From a virus, in the IMG/VR virus record IMGVR_UViG_3300038701_002780, positions 1 through 21,666 of that record: a stretch of 21,666 nt of DNA; one strand, 5' to 3'. Shown one piece after another: positions 12,267 through 19,799 of the stretch (position 1 is the first letter of the stretch; every line of letters starts with the position of its first letter). The position numbers were made by a program, and so were the translations under genes. The notes under the pieces were generated by a model, which made no database searches, had not been told where the DNA came from, and was given only the letters and a program-made list of their open reading frames with translations.

Positions 12267-12895
12267 TGCCGCCTCGCCGTAAGTCAAAGCGTAAAATTTC
12301 TGTAGTTGGACGTGAAACTCCTGCGCAGCGGCAAGCGCGTACGGCCACGCAATTTATCATGAAAAATCCGTACTACCCTATGATCCTTAAGGCTATTAGA
12401 GCAGGTACGCCTAACAGTAAAATTGCAGAGTGGTGTATCAGCCGGGGTCTTATGGATGTTAACCAGAAAACGGCGGTAGGTTATCTGCAATACTTCCGTA
12501 AGACGCAGCCGGGGTTGTGTAAACCGCAAGAGGACGCTGAGTTACCCGGATACGATCATTTGTTTGACGGCAACTCAGTAATGATCGATGAAGAAGTCGA
12601 GTTGCTGAAACTGATTTCTCTGCAAAAGGCCCGTATCGGTTTAGCGTTCTCTAATGAACGTAGCCTTAACATGGTAATGACTAGTAACCGGCGAGAGGTA
12701 GAGGAGCTTCGCGAACTGCTAATGGCTCTAGCAAAAATGCGAGGTCTTGTAGGTAACCGGATGGACGTAAACCTGCATGGGTACAGCGACACGGTTAAAG
12801 ACGACCTAAAGGGTATTCAGCAAGACGAAGGGCACAGAAACGTCATAGCCACGCTCGTGTCCGACCTAGCCCAAATGGAGGTACCAGATGGTTAA
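12266..12895 (+). CDS. terS: Probable small terminase subunit (TerS-like)
   Basis: The product has 209 residues. Basic start (MPPRRKSKRKISV), then a helix-turn-helix region ('MILKAIRAGTPNSKIAEWCISR', 'DVNQKTAVGYLQYFRKT', about 38-78) and a long helical, coiled-coil-like part ('VELLKLISLQKARIG', 'RREVEELRELLMALAKMRG'). DNA-binding HTH plus central helical oligomerisation region, directly upstream of TerL, is the standard arrangement of small terminase subunits, which recognise the packaging site and stimulate TerL. The call rests on architecture and position rather than a signature motif. It overlaps the ParB-like gene by one base and TerL by eight. Confidence 0.65.
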   Translation: MPPRRKSKRKISVVGRETPAQRQARTATQFIMKNPYYPMILKAIRAGTPNSKIAEWCISRGLMDVNQKTAVGYLQYFRKTQPGLCKPQEDAELPGYDHLFDGNSVMIDEEVELLKLISLQKARIGLAFSNERSLNMVMTSNRREVEELRELLMALAKMRGLVGNRMDVNLHGYSDTVKDDLKGIQQDEGHRNVIATLVSDLAQMEVPDG

Positions 12896-15023
12896 GCGCC
12901 TAAAACCACAGTACCGAGACTTTTCGAAACGCAAAAAACCCTTACGCAGAACGCGGGGGGTTTTAGTCCGTCATGCTAAGTCAAAACCTAAGAACGTACA
13001 ATCGATTGCAACGGAAGACATGCAGCGCGAACTGGAAATTCGCGACACCGTTGAAGCCTTAAAAGCAGAAATACATCACCTGCCCGACAGGTTACTTAAA
13101 GAGCAATACGCGTACGCCATGGATGAGGTCGCTAAGGATGGCGACATAGAGCATCTACTAGAACTCACGCGGTATGTTCGCGGGGTAGTACCTCTAGACG
13201 AATTTCTGCACTCGCCAACATATATGGGTATTGAGGAAAACGAACTCTACCCCGGCGTGCTTGAAACTCTAGAAGCTCTAGAGAGCGAGAAATACGTGGA
13301 ATGCGTATTGAAGGGCGCAATCGGTGGCGGTAAAACGACCGCCTCGCACCTAGGTATGGCGCGAGACATCTACAAGATTTCTTGTATGCGTAACCCTCAA
13401 CAGACGTTCGGTGTGCAACAGCACTCGTCTATTGTGTTCACAATTCAGTCTGTCCGCCTATCTACGGCTAAGCAGGCGGTATTCGAAGAAATGGGTAAGT
13501 TCTTCAACAACTCGCCCTATTTCCGCGAAATCTTTCCGTACGATAGGCGTATTAATTCTCAGATGAAGTTTTTGCAGCACAGTGTGCAAGTGTTGCCCGT
13601 ATCGTCTTCCGCGTCCGGTGCTATATCTATGAACGTAATCGGCGGGTTGCTTGACGAAGTTAACTTCATGCAGAAGATTGCTCAATCTAAGTCAGGTAGT
13701 GCGGACGACAAAGGCGCGTACGACCAAGCGAAAGAGCTTTACTTAACGCTGTCCAAGCGCCGCCGCTCTCGCTTCATGCATAAAGGTAAGCTACCCGGCA
13801 CCTTGTTCCTCGTATCATCCTCTCGTTACCCAGATGACTTTACCGAAATAAAAGCAGCCGAAGCAGAGATGTGCGGCGGCGATGATCCTGAGATATTCGT
13901 ATTTAGTAAATCCCTTTGGGAGAGTAAGGGACGGGATCGCTACAAAGATGAAGAATTTCGCGTACTAGTCGGCAATGAACGCACGCGTAGTCGCATACTT
14001 ACTGACGAGGAGCAAATTGTCGGGGACGACGTAGACATTATTAACGTGCCTATGGATTTCCACAAGGACTTCACCAAAGACATCGATGGCTCTATCCGCG
14101 ACTTCGCTGGGCATACTACACTCGCTAGTCGTCCGTTTATCCACAATCGTGAGGCTGTGTTCGATTGCATGGACCTAGCGGACCAGTACGCCTACAGTTC
14201 TGTCATCCCAGTAGAAGACATCGATCTTGAGGTTTCTCTACCCACAGTACTTGAAAGCCGTTTGCGGACTGACGTTAATACTATGCGTGTTTGTCATGTT
14301 GACCTTGCCGTGTCTCGTGACGCTGCGGGGGTAGCTGTAGGGCACGTTGCAGGTGTTCGCACAATGGAACGCACCAACCACGAGACCGGGGAGCGCGTCA
14401 CTGAGGTACTGCCCGTTATAGCCTACGATTTATTGTTGCGAGTACTACCACCAAGGGACGGAGAAATCGACTTCTCTAAGATACGTCAAATTATCTACGA
14501 CCTGCGAGATAATCACGGCCTCCCTATCAAAGTAGTGACTACTGATGGTTTCCAGTCTACTGATTTCCGCCAAATTCTTGCACGCAAAGGCTTCGCTACC
14601 GAATACCTTTCAATGGATAGGAACAACCAACCGTATAACACGTTCAGATCAGCCTTGTACGACAAGCGTATTATTCTGCCGCGCCACCAGACGCTCGTTA
14701 AGGAGTTGACCGAACTCGAATACGTACAAATGAAAAACAAAGAAAAGATTGACCACAAACCGCGAGGTTCTAAAGATGTTGCCGATGCAGTTTGCGGTGT
14801 CGCCGCTTATTTGCTCACCCGCCGCCGCACATGGACCCAACAGCCCACATTTCGCGGCGAGAGTGGGTTGCTACTGCACGGGCACCGTACGGGTATGGGT
14901 AGCGTAGAGTTGGAGGAATTATCCGAAGAAGAAATGGAACTACGCCATCCAAGCGGTCGGAGGTCTGTTTCTAAGCGTCGTTCTCTTGATCGGGTAACTC
15001 CCAGACGGCGCAAATCAGCCTAG
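12888..15023 (+). CDS. terL: Terminase large subunit (ATPase and nuclease)
   Basis: The product has 711 residues and is the motor and headful/site nuclease of DNA packaging. Walker A is 'GAIGGGKTTAS' (about 142-152). Walker B is 'VIGGLLDEVNF' (about 248-258). The RNase H-like nuclease has 'VDLAVSRDAAGVAVG' (first Asp about 471), 'TTDGFQSTDF' (second, about 552) and 'SKDVADAVCG' (about 628-637). It is longer than many TerL (450-600 aa) because of a basic leader (1-40) and a helical N-terminal region, and ends in a basic tail ('SKRRSLDRVTPRRRKSA'). A strong Shine-Dalgarno GGAGGT (12877-12882) fixes the ATG at 12888. A palindrome copy lies 109 bases after the start. Confidence 0.93.
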   Translation: MVKRLKPQYRDFSKRKKPLRRTRGVLVRHAKSKPKNVQSIATEDMQRELEIRDTVEALKAEIHHLPDRLLKEQYAYAMDEVAKDGDIEHLLELTRYVRGVVPLDEFLHSPTYMGIEENELYPGVLETLEALESEKYVECVLKGAIGGGKTTASHLGMARDIYKISCMRNPQQTFGVQQHSSIVFTIQSVRLSTAKQAVFEEMGKFFNNSPYFREIFPYDRRINSQMKFLQHSVQVLPVSSSASGAISMNVIGGLLDEVNFMQKIAQSKSGSADDKGAYDQAKELYLTLSKRRRSRFMHKGKLPGTLFLVSSSRYPDDFTEIKAAEAEMCGGDDPEIFVFSKSLWESKGRDRYKDEEFRVLVGNERTRSRILTDEEQIVGDDVDIINVPMDFHKDFTKDIDGSIRDFAGHTTLASRPFIHNREAVFDCMDLADQYAYSSVIPVEDIDLEVSLPTVLESRLRTDVNTMRVCHVDLAVSRDAAGVAVGHVAGVRTMERTNHETGERVTEVLPVIAYDLLLRVLPPRDGEIDFSKIRQIIYDLRDNHGLPIKVVTTDGFQSTDFRQILARKGFATEYLSMDRNNQPYNTFRSALYDKRIILPRHQTLVKELTELEYVQMKNKEKIDHKPRGSKDVADAVCGVAAYLLTRRRTWTQQPTFRGESGLLLHGHRTGMGSVELEELSEEEMELRHPSGRRSVSKRRSLDRVTPRRRKSA
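12997..13010 (+). repeat. Palindromic element, copy 8 (in gene, frame Q-S-I)
   Basis: TACAATCGATTGCA, read as Val-Gln-Ser-Ile-Ala in the non-catalytic basic leader of TerL, where little protein-level constraint is expected. Confidence 0.82.
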
Positions 15024-15041
15024 CTGTTCTGTATACTTAGC

Positions 15042-15070
15042 TTGCATGCATTAAGAATTCGTTATATGCT
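15042..15070 (+). promoter_or_regulatory. Promoter-like pair TTGCAT-N17-TATGCT
   Basis: TTGCAT (15042-15047) and TATGCT (15065-15070) are 17 bases apart in the 74-bp gap between TerL and the gene at 15098. The pair matches those at 2690 and 4078. It would start the transcript for the run of small genes and probably the portal region. No terminator is visible after TerL, so read-through from the upstream operon is also expected. Confidence 0.6.
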
Positions 15071-15097
15071 AAAAGCTAACTAACTCGGAGCATACCC

Positions 15098-15454
15098 ATG
15101 CCAGACGCACCTACATTTGAGGCCATCCAAACGAAAGTAAGATCGGAACTTCGCAAGCAAGCCCGCAAGGGCAAGCTCGTTGATACAGCTTTCAAAGAAG
15201 TTATAAAAAATATGTTCCCCAACGCCACGAGCGAAGAAGTTTACAACTACCGTCGCATGTTCTTTATGGGCGCTGGGGAGCTATTGGCCCTTCAAATGAA
15301 CGCAACTGACGCTGGGGATTTCATGGAGGTATCGGAAGATGAGTTGAACTTCTTCGATAACGTAATGACCGAAGTTTACACGAAGCATTCTACCATGATT
15401 ACCCAGCTTCGCGAGTTGCAAGCATTACGTGCGGGTAAGAGCGGTGCCAATTAA
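15098..15454 (+). CDS. Small helical protein, unknown
   Basis: The product has 118 residues, predicted almost entirely helical ('FEAIQTKVRSELRKQARKGK', 'YRRMFFMGAGELLALQMN', 'QLRELQALRAGKSGAN'). The N-terminal half is basic and the middle acidic. No family is recognised. A position between TerL and portal is usual for small head or packaging accessories in phages, but the sequence does not prove this. CGGAG seven bases upstream supports ATG 15098. Its TAA lies inside the start of the next gene (11-bp overlap). Confidence 0.75.
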   Translation: MPDAPTFEAIQTKVRSELRKQARKGKLVDTAFKEVIKNMFPNATSEEVYNYRRMFFMGAGELLALQMNATDAGDFMEVSEDELNFFDNVMTEVYTKHSTMITQLRELQALRAGKSGAN

Positions 15455-16082
15455 ACGCCGAATTAAAACACCCAAGAGAAAGCCTACGCATGCGGAGCTT
15501 TTAAAGCGCATGGGGGAAATCCTCGCTGCGGGCTATGGTACTGAGGAAGACGCAGCCCGTTATATGGAAGTCCAAGCTAGAGACACCTTAATCCGCCTGC
15601 AATCGATTGTAGCAAAAGCAGAAAAAATCCGATCTTGGAAATTCATGGAAGGGTGTTACAGCCAAGCCATGACGCTCTACGTGGTAGCTTCTATTATTTA
15701 CGAAAAACATCCAGAATACGTTCTAATGTCGGACATAGCCTTCGACAGGCTTGCCCGCTTTCTACTAAAACACTGGGATGAGTTGAGCGAAGACTTTCGC
15801 AACTGGTACACGATCAGCGCCATAGACCTAGAGGCGTCCACGGGGTACAACGTAACTGACGACATGCACGTGCGTTGGGTGGTGGCTATACATACAAATA
15901 CGGAGGTAAATAATGACGGAAGACGTGGAGCACCGGAGACACCACTCGACGGACCCAGAGTACTACGAAGGAAAGCTAAGCGAGGAAGCAAGTTACGTAC
16001 GAGCAAAGTTAGAAAGAGAGTTGGACAATCTGTACTCAAGGCAAAGAGAATCAAGAGGGGTAGACCGTCTTCGACTGACTAA
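15444..16082 (+). CDS. (M)PIKRR-tagged protein with basic C-terminal tail, unknown
   Basis: Starting at GTG 15444 the product has 212 residues beginning with a tag variant (PIKRRIKTPKRKPTH). A helical domain (to about 150) contains 'YSQAMTLYVVASIIYEKH', 'FDRLARFLLKHW' and 'EDFRNWYTISAIDL'. It aligns with the gene at 17495 (shared EK...VL...(F/Y)(D/N)RL...FRxW), so they are likely paralogues. The C-terminal ~56 residues are Arg/Lys-rich and overlap the next gene for 170 bases. I chose GTG 15444 over GTG 15429 because it begins the tag and produces the same ATG/GTG-CCNATTAA stop overlap found at 2060, 16427 and 17495. Function unknown. Confidence 0.75.
   Translation: MPIKRRIKTPKRKPTHAELLKRMGEILAAGYGTEEDAARYMEVQARDTLIRLQSIVAKAEKIRSWKFMEGCYSQAMTLYVVASIIYEKHPEYVLMSDIAFDRLARFLLKHWDELSEDFRNWYTISAIDLEASTGYNVTDDMHVRWVVAIHTNTEVNNDGRRGAPETPLDGPRVLRRKAKRGSKLRTSKVRKRVGQSVLKAKRIKRGRPSSTD
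15598..15611 (+). repeat. Palindromic element, copy 9 (in gene, frame Q-S-I)
   Basis: TGCAATCGATTGTA, an exact match, read as Leu-Gln-Ser-Ile-Val in the gene at 15444. The paralogue at 17495 also has a copy, but at a different position and in another frame. Confidence 0.82.
15902..15907 (+). promoter_or_regulatory. Strong Shine-Dalgarno sequence inside the upstream gene
   Basis: GGAGGT ends five bases before ATG 15913. It is one of the two strongest ribosome binding sites in the window and shows that the 15913 frame is translated, even though this start lies 170 bases before the end of the upstream gene. Confidence 0.75.
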
Positions 16083-16437
16083 GCGAATTGATACCTTAGA
16101 GGAAACCTTAGCATGGCAGGGGGCTAACCCTAAATCCTTACCTATCGCTGAGTTGCGCGCGCATATACGAGCCGCCCACGGCGAAGACGGGCAAATTGCC
16201 GCAGCACGCTCTAGGATAAAAAACAGGGCAACAGGTATCCGCGCTTTTTGCGTTACTTGTATGGGTGGCGACGTGCCGGGGGTTCGTCAATGTCCTTCAA
16301 TCACTTGCCCCCTGCATCCTTTTCGCATGGGAAAAGACCCGTTACGTGGGTACGCCATACCCAAAATGGAAATGCCCGAACTTGAAATCGAAGACGATGA
16401 CGTGGGCGAGTACGAGGATACCGACGATGCCGATTAA
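15913..16437 (+). CDS. Cys4 zinc-binding phage protein with coiled coil and acidic tail
   Basis: The product has 174 residues. A charged coiled coil ('EEASYVRAKLERELDNL', 'RLTKRIDTLEETLAWQG', about 23-70) leads to 'NRATGIRAFCVTCMGG' and 'CPSITCPLHPFRMGKDP' with Cys113, Cys116, Cys127 and Cys132. This C-x2-C...C-x4-CPLxPFR pattern is a common phage zinc-binding family of unknown function, possibly nucleic-acid binding. The tail is acidic ('EIEDDDVGEYEDTDDAD'). It is followed by a paralogue of the Cys4 module at 16427 and overlaps it by 11 bases. Confidence 0.82.
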   Translation: MTEDVEHRRHHSTDPEYYEGKLSEEASYVRAKLERELDNLYSRQRESRGVDRLRLTKRIDTLEETLAWQGANPKSLPIAELRAHIRAAHGEDGQIAAARSRIKNRATGIRAFCVTCMGGDVPGVRQCPSITCPLHPFRMGKDPLRGYAIPKMEMPELEIEDDDVGEYEDTDDAD

Positions 16438-16852
16438 GAAGCGTTCGACCGTCCCTACGGCGGAGCAAGCCGAGGCCATCAAGCCGTTGAACATCCAGCC
16501 GGGGGTTAAGAAACCTATCCCACGGGAAGGCCGTATAAACGACTTACTAGGCGATCAGCTATCGGGGTCTGCGGTTCGGGCTATTGGCTCTCTAGCGGCG
16601 TCTATACACGATCCCACGGACGAAACGATGACGGCACACGACCGGGTAACCGCTCTGCGGACGGTTTACGACGAAAATAACCCGCAAGAACTGCGCTATA
16701 GAGCGCGGGTGCGCAACAGGGCCACGGCAATCACTGCCTTCTGTATTACTTGCACTGGCGGTCGCAAAGCAGTAACAGAGTGCGCGGCAACGCAGTGCCC
16801 TCTATGGGCATTTCGGTTTGGCGGCGACCCTTTTTATGGAAAGCGAAAATAA
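16427..16852 (+). CDS. MPIKKR-tagged Cys4 zinc-binding protein, paralogue of the previous gene
   Basis: The product has 141 residues. The tag (MPIKKRSTVPTAEQ) is followed by a helical linker and the same C-terminal module as its neighbour: 'NRATAITAFCITCTGG' and 'CAATQCPLWAFRFGGDP' with Cys106, Cys109, Cys119 and Cys124. The N-terminal halves of the two proteins are unrelated: this one has the basic tag, the other a coiled coil and an acidic tail. That suggests tandem duplication of the module followed by exchange of the flanks. ATG 16427 lies in ATGCCGATTAA, which supplies the upstream TAA. It overlaps the next gene by TAATG. Confidence 0.82.
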   Translation: MPIKKRSTVPTAEQAEAIKPLNIQPGVKKPIPREGRINDLLGDQLSGSAVRAIGSLAASIHDPTDETMTAHDRVTALRTVYDENNPQELRYRARVRNRATAITAFCITCTGGRKAVTECAATQCPLWAFRFGGDPFYGKRK

Positions 16853-17280
16853 TGGAACGACAAGTTTTTAGCGCAAGCTGGTGCACCCACGCACCTTGGG
16901 CACATCCGATTTGGCAATGGTACGCTTTATTGCTCGTAGACCTTACTACGCCAATTTCGGGCAAAGCAGAGCCTATAATATTTCATCCTGACGGAACGCA
17001 CGAACTCACAGTGTGGGCCATCAACCCCGACATTAATAGCAAATGCAAAGAAGGTAAGTTGCTAATCGGAAGTCAAACGTACATGGCGGTGGTTAGTAAC
17101 CTTCTACAAGGACCTAACCAAGTCTTTCAATGGAGGGCGGAAAGCAACAATGACGCAGAGCGCCGGGTTCAAGATATTTACAACTCAATCGTTGCCAAAG
17201 GGTTAAGCCCCGACACCGACTTCAACCAAGCGTGGGTTGACCTCTACCCCGACTGGACATCTGCGAGGAACGTACAGTAA
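16852..17280 (+). CDS. Unknown protein, Trp-rich N-terminus
   Basis: The product has 142 residues and begins MERQVFSASWCTHAPWAHP, with several Trp residues near the start. The middle looks beta-rich ('HELTVWAINPDINSK', 'GSQTYMAVVSNLLQG') and the end helical ('AERRVQDIYNSIVAKG'). No family is recognised. ATG 16852 is chosen from the TAATG junction; the frame extends upstream to 16750, but only across the coding region of the Cys4 gene. It ends directly before the next ATG with no gap. Confidence 0.75.
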   Translation: MERQVFSASWCTHAPWAHPIWQWYALLLVDLTTPISGKAEPIIFHPDGTHELTVWAINPDINSKCKEGKLLIGSQTYMAVVSNLLQGPNQVFQWRAESNNDAERRVQDIYNSIVAKGLSPDTDFNQAWVDLYPDWTSARNVQ

Positions 17281-17505
17281 ATGAGTAACAATCCACCAGA
17301 CATCGAGTTACCGTTAACTCACGAGGAAGCCTCTCTGTTACTACGTCACTGCGAAAGCAACGTAGGGCAGGGTCTCGCCATTTTACAGGAAATGAAAGAC
17401 ACCATGCCCGAAGACGGCTTACGTAAAATCGCAGACATGATAGACGGTTACTCTACGATCATGAAAAAGCTGCGCAAAGCGGGGGCCAAGTCCGATGCCC
17501 ATTAA
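17281..17505 (+). CDS. Small helical protein, unknown
   Basis: The product has 74 residues, mostly helical and amphipathic ('LTHEEASLLLRHCESNVG', 'GLRKIADMIDGYSTIMKKL'). No family is recognised. The ATG follows the previous TAA directly; GAGGA lies further upstream than usual. Its last codons (Asp-Ala-His-stop) are read from the same bases as the start of the tagged gene at 17495. Confidence 0.72.
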   Translation: MSNNPPDIELPLTHEEASLLLRHCESNVGQGLAILQEMKDTMPEDGLRKIADMIDGYSTIMKKLRKAGAKSDAH

Positions 17506-17968
17506 GAAGCGACTTAGCGAAGACCAGCGCATAAAGAAACAACTCCCTAAGCACTGGCGCGCTGCTTTTCGCCACCCATTGCTTAAAAAGTTTACATACG
17601 GCAATGGATGGACCCTTACCCCTAAGTCATTGGCACATGCCATCGAAAAAACTGCCAAGTGGAAGGGTGCAAGCTATACTGAGAAGTGCCTAGTGCTTGC
17701 GCTAGACACCATTTTGGAAAAGTCGCACGGCATCTCGGTACTTGAGCCTGAAACTTACAATCGATTGCAAGCGCACCTAGAGAGTAGCCAGACCAAAATT
17801 GAGGCCGAAAACTTTCGAGCGTGGCATATATGGTGCTGGGATATATACCACGATCACTACAGACTGCACGATATGGAAGTAGGCGACCTGCGCCTGCCCG
17901 AACCACCCAAATCAACCCGAAAAGCTTTGCGTAAGAAAATCAAACGTAGGAAGTTGCTAAAAAAGTAG
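17495..17968 (+). CDS. MPIKKR-tagged protein with basic C-terminal tail, unknown
   Basis: The product has 157 residues: MPIKKRLSEDQRIKKQ, a helical core ('EKCLVLALDTILEKSHG', 'YNRLQAHLESSQ', 'ENFRAWHIWCWDIYHDHY') and a very basic tail ('RKALRKKIKRRKLLKK'). The core aligns with the protein at 15444, and both have tag and basic tail, so they probably share a role. No outside family is recognised. ATG 17495 sits in ATGCCCATTAA, overlapping the previous stop. It is the last small gene before the portal. Confidence 0.8.
   Translation: MPIKKRLSEDQRIKKQLPKHWRAAFRHPLLKKFTYGNGWTLTPKSLAHAIEKTAKWKGASYTEKCLVLALDTILEKSHGISVLEPETYNRLQAHLESSQTKIEAENFRAWHIWCWDIYHDHYRLHDMEVGDLRLPEPPKSTRKALRKKIKRRKLLKK
17756..17769 (+). 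repeat. Palindromic element, copy 10 (in gene, frame N-R-L)
   Basis: TACAATCGATTGCA, an exact match, read as Tyr-Asn-Arg-Leu-Gln. At the aligned site the paralogue (15444) has Phe-Asp-Arg-Leu-Ala without the DNA motif. Confidence 0.82.
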
Positions 17969-18011
17969 GCTTCTGCTATTGTCTACGAAACTTTCCACGG
18001 AGTTTCGAACA

Positions 18012-19796
18012 ATGGCGAAAACACGTCGCAGAATTAAAGTAAAAAAGTCAGCCCAAAAGCCCCAACGTAATGAAGCGCCGTTATTCGCAGGCGGCGTACG
18101 TCAAGACGTTATAGGGCACACAAAAGACGTGGCGGGCCTCACCGAACTTGAGCAAATGAACAAAGGGGTCTACGGGCTTTTTGATAGCACGAACCCTCAT
18201 TACTCCGTGGTTCACGGCAACATCATGGACAAGAACAGCCTGCGGTTGATCGAACCCGTCTACCCTTACCGCGACTTGTTAAAGGTCTACCACTCATCTA
18301 CGATCCTGCGTCAATGCGTTGACAGCTATGTGACTAACATCGAAAGCTATGGTACGGAACTCGAATACGTAGGACCGGAGGGTCAAGAGGATGGCCGCGC
18401 TGCGCAGAACGAGAAAGCGCGGGTTGAACGCCTACTTGCTACGATCACGACTGATGGTCGCCCACTCAAGCGCCACCGCGAAGATAGCCGCGTAGACAAA
18501 GAGGTGCTTGGCGCACGTTGCTTCGAGATAATTCAGGATGCCATGGGTCGCGTTGTCCATATGGACCACGTGGAAACGTCTACCATCCGTATGACCTCGA
18601 AAGAGAAAGATTACACCGAAGTCTTTGCAATCGATTACAAGACAGGTGCACGCAAAATGGTTCGCCGCCGTTTCCGTCGTTTCTTGCAGGTACTAGAAGA
18701 CGGTCGCAAAATCTGGTTCAAGGAATACGGCGATCCTCGCAAAATCAGCCCCACAACAGGGGAAGTGGACAATTCCTTACCTATCGAAGACGAAGCAACC
18801 GCCCTTTACCACGACAGTCTGTACGCGCCGGGAACCCCCTGTGGTATCCCACGCTGGGCGGGCGTCATTCCTACGTTACTTGGTGCGCGGGAGGCTGAAA
18901 TGGTTAACCTTAACTTCTTCCGCGACAACGCAATACCCGCAATGGCCGTTCTGGTTAGCGGTGGCGCTCTCACGGAGGAAAGCTTCAACAAAATTGACAG
19001 CTACATTCAAGGCGTGCGTGGTGCGGCCTCTATGAACCGTATTGTCGTTATGGAAGCCACAGCCGAAGGTGCCGATGCCGCCGCCGTGGATGGTTCGTTA
19101 CCCGCACCCAAGGTTGACCTCAAGCCGATGCTTTCCGAGCGTCAGCATGAGGGGCTTTTCAAAAACTACATAGAAGAAGCCGAACGCAAGTCGCGGTCCA
19201 GCTTTCGCTTACCCCCGCTCTACATAGGTTCAGCATCCGAATATAACCGCGCCAGCGCCTTTGCGTCTGTACTCACAGCGGATCAGCAAATTTTCGTACC
19301 CGAACGCCTCGCATGGGACACCATGTTTGATAACGTGGTACTAAGCACGCACAACATCCGTTTCTGGCGCGTACGATCCACTGGTCCCGGCCTGCAAGAC
19401 CCGCAAGAGGTTGCAAGGGTGGTCAACAGTCTTGGCCGCGAAGGCGCACTCACGCCAAATATTGCAGTGAAAATCGCTAACCGTTATCTCGACGCAGATA
19501 TTCGCCCTGTCACAGATGAGTGGGGCGATCTGCCCTTCAACGTCATCATGGAGTACATCAAGGACGGTAAGACTATTAAAGGTCTCGACATTTTTGAGGA
19601 GGAACTTGAGACAGTCGTACCAGAGGCACCCGACAGTACCTCCGAGCAAGACGAAGGGGCGCTCAACGATCAGCAAATCGAACAAGCTTCTACCGTCAAA
19701 GTTGTCCGTAGACTTTTGGATGAAGTTTCTGATACATTACAGAAACGGCTCGAAGATGCCATTGACGAACGCTTACAATCGATTGCAGCGGAATAA
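18012..19796 (+). CDS. Portal protein (PBSX/HK97-like)
   Basis: From ATG 18012 the product has 594 residues and forms the ring through which DNA enters the head. The basic leader is MAKTRRRIKVKKSAQK. 'YRDLLKVYHSSTILRQCVDS' and 'NIESYGTELEYVG' are the usual N-terminal portal segments. 'YAPGTPCGIPRWAGVIPTLLG' followed by 'EAEMVNLNFFRDNAIPAMAVLV' is the core signature of PBSX-family portals. 'LYIGSASEYNRASAFAS' belongs to the wing/stem region. The C-terminus is acidic, then helical, and ends at the palindrome (19774). GGAG nine bases upstream supports ATG 18012; the frame extends to a TTG at 17979 without support. Confidence 0.9.
   Translation: MAKTRRRIKVKKSAQKPQRNEAPLFAGGVRQDVIGHTKDVAGLTELEQMNKGVYGLFDSTNPHYSVVHGNIMDKNSLRLIEPVYPYRDLLKVYHSSTILRQCVDSYVTNIESYGTELEYVGPEGQEDGRAAQNEKARVERLLATITTDGRPLKRHREDSRVDKEVLGARCFEIIQDAMGRVVHMDHVETSTIRMTSKEKDYTEVFAIDYKTGARKMVRRRFRRFLQVLEDGRKIWFKEYGDPRKISPTTGEVDNSLPIEDEATALYHDSLYAPGTPCGIPRWAGVIPTLLGAREAEMVNLNFFRDNAIPAMAVLVSGGALTEESFNKIDSYIQGVRGAASMNRIVVMEATAEGADAAAVDGSLPAPKVDLKPMLSERQHEGLFKNYIEEAERKSRSSFRLPPLYIGSASEYNRASAFASVLTADQQIFVPERLAWDTMFDNVVLSTHNIRFWRVRSTGPGLQDPQEVARVVNSLGREGALTPNIAVKIANRYLDADIRPVTDEWGDLPFNVIMEYIKDGKTIKGLDIFEEELETVVPEAPDSTSEQDEGALNDQQIEQASTVKVVRRLLDEVSDTLQKRLEDAIDERLQSIAAE
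18626..18639 (+). repeat. Palindromic element, copy 11 (in gene, frame A-I-D)
   Basis: TGCAATCGATTACA, an exact match with asymmetric right arm, read as Ala-Ile-Asp-Tyr in the portal gene. Confidence 0.82.
19774..19787 (+). repeat. Palindromic element, copy 12 (in gene, frame Q-S-I)
   Basis: TACAATCGATTGCA, an exact match, read as Leu-Gln-Ser-Ile-Ala in the last codons of the portal gene, nine bases before the stop codon. It is close to the protease start at 19800. Confidence 0.82.
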
Positions 19797-19799
19797 CAT

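Noticed and set aside
1225-14225. All ATCGAT hexamers as members of the repeat family
   Set aside because: Copies such as those near 1227, 3152, 9073 and 14083 lack the flanking CA...TG arms; only the 14-bp form is enriched in a meaningful way.
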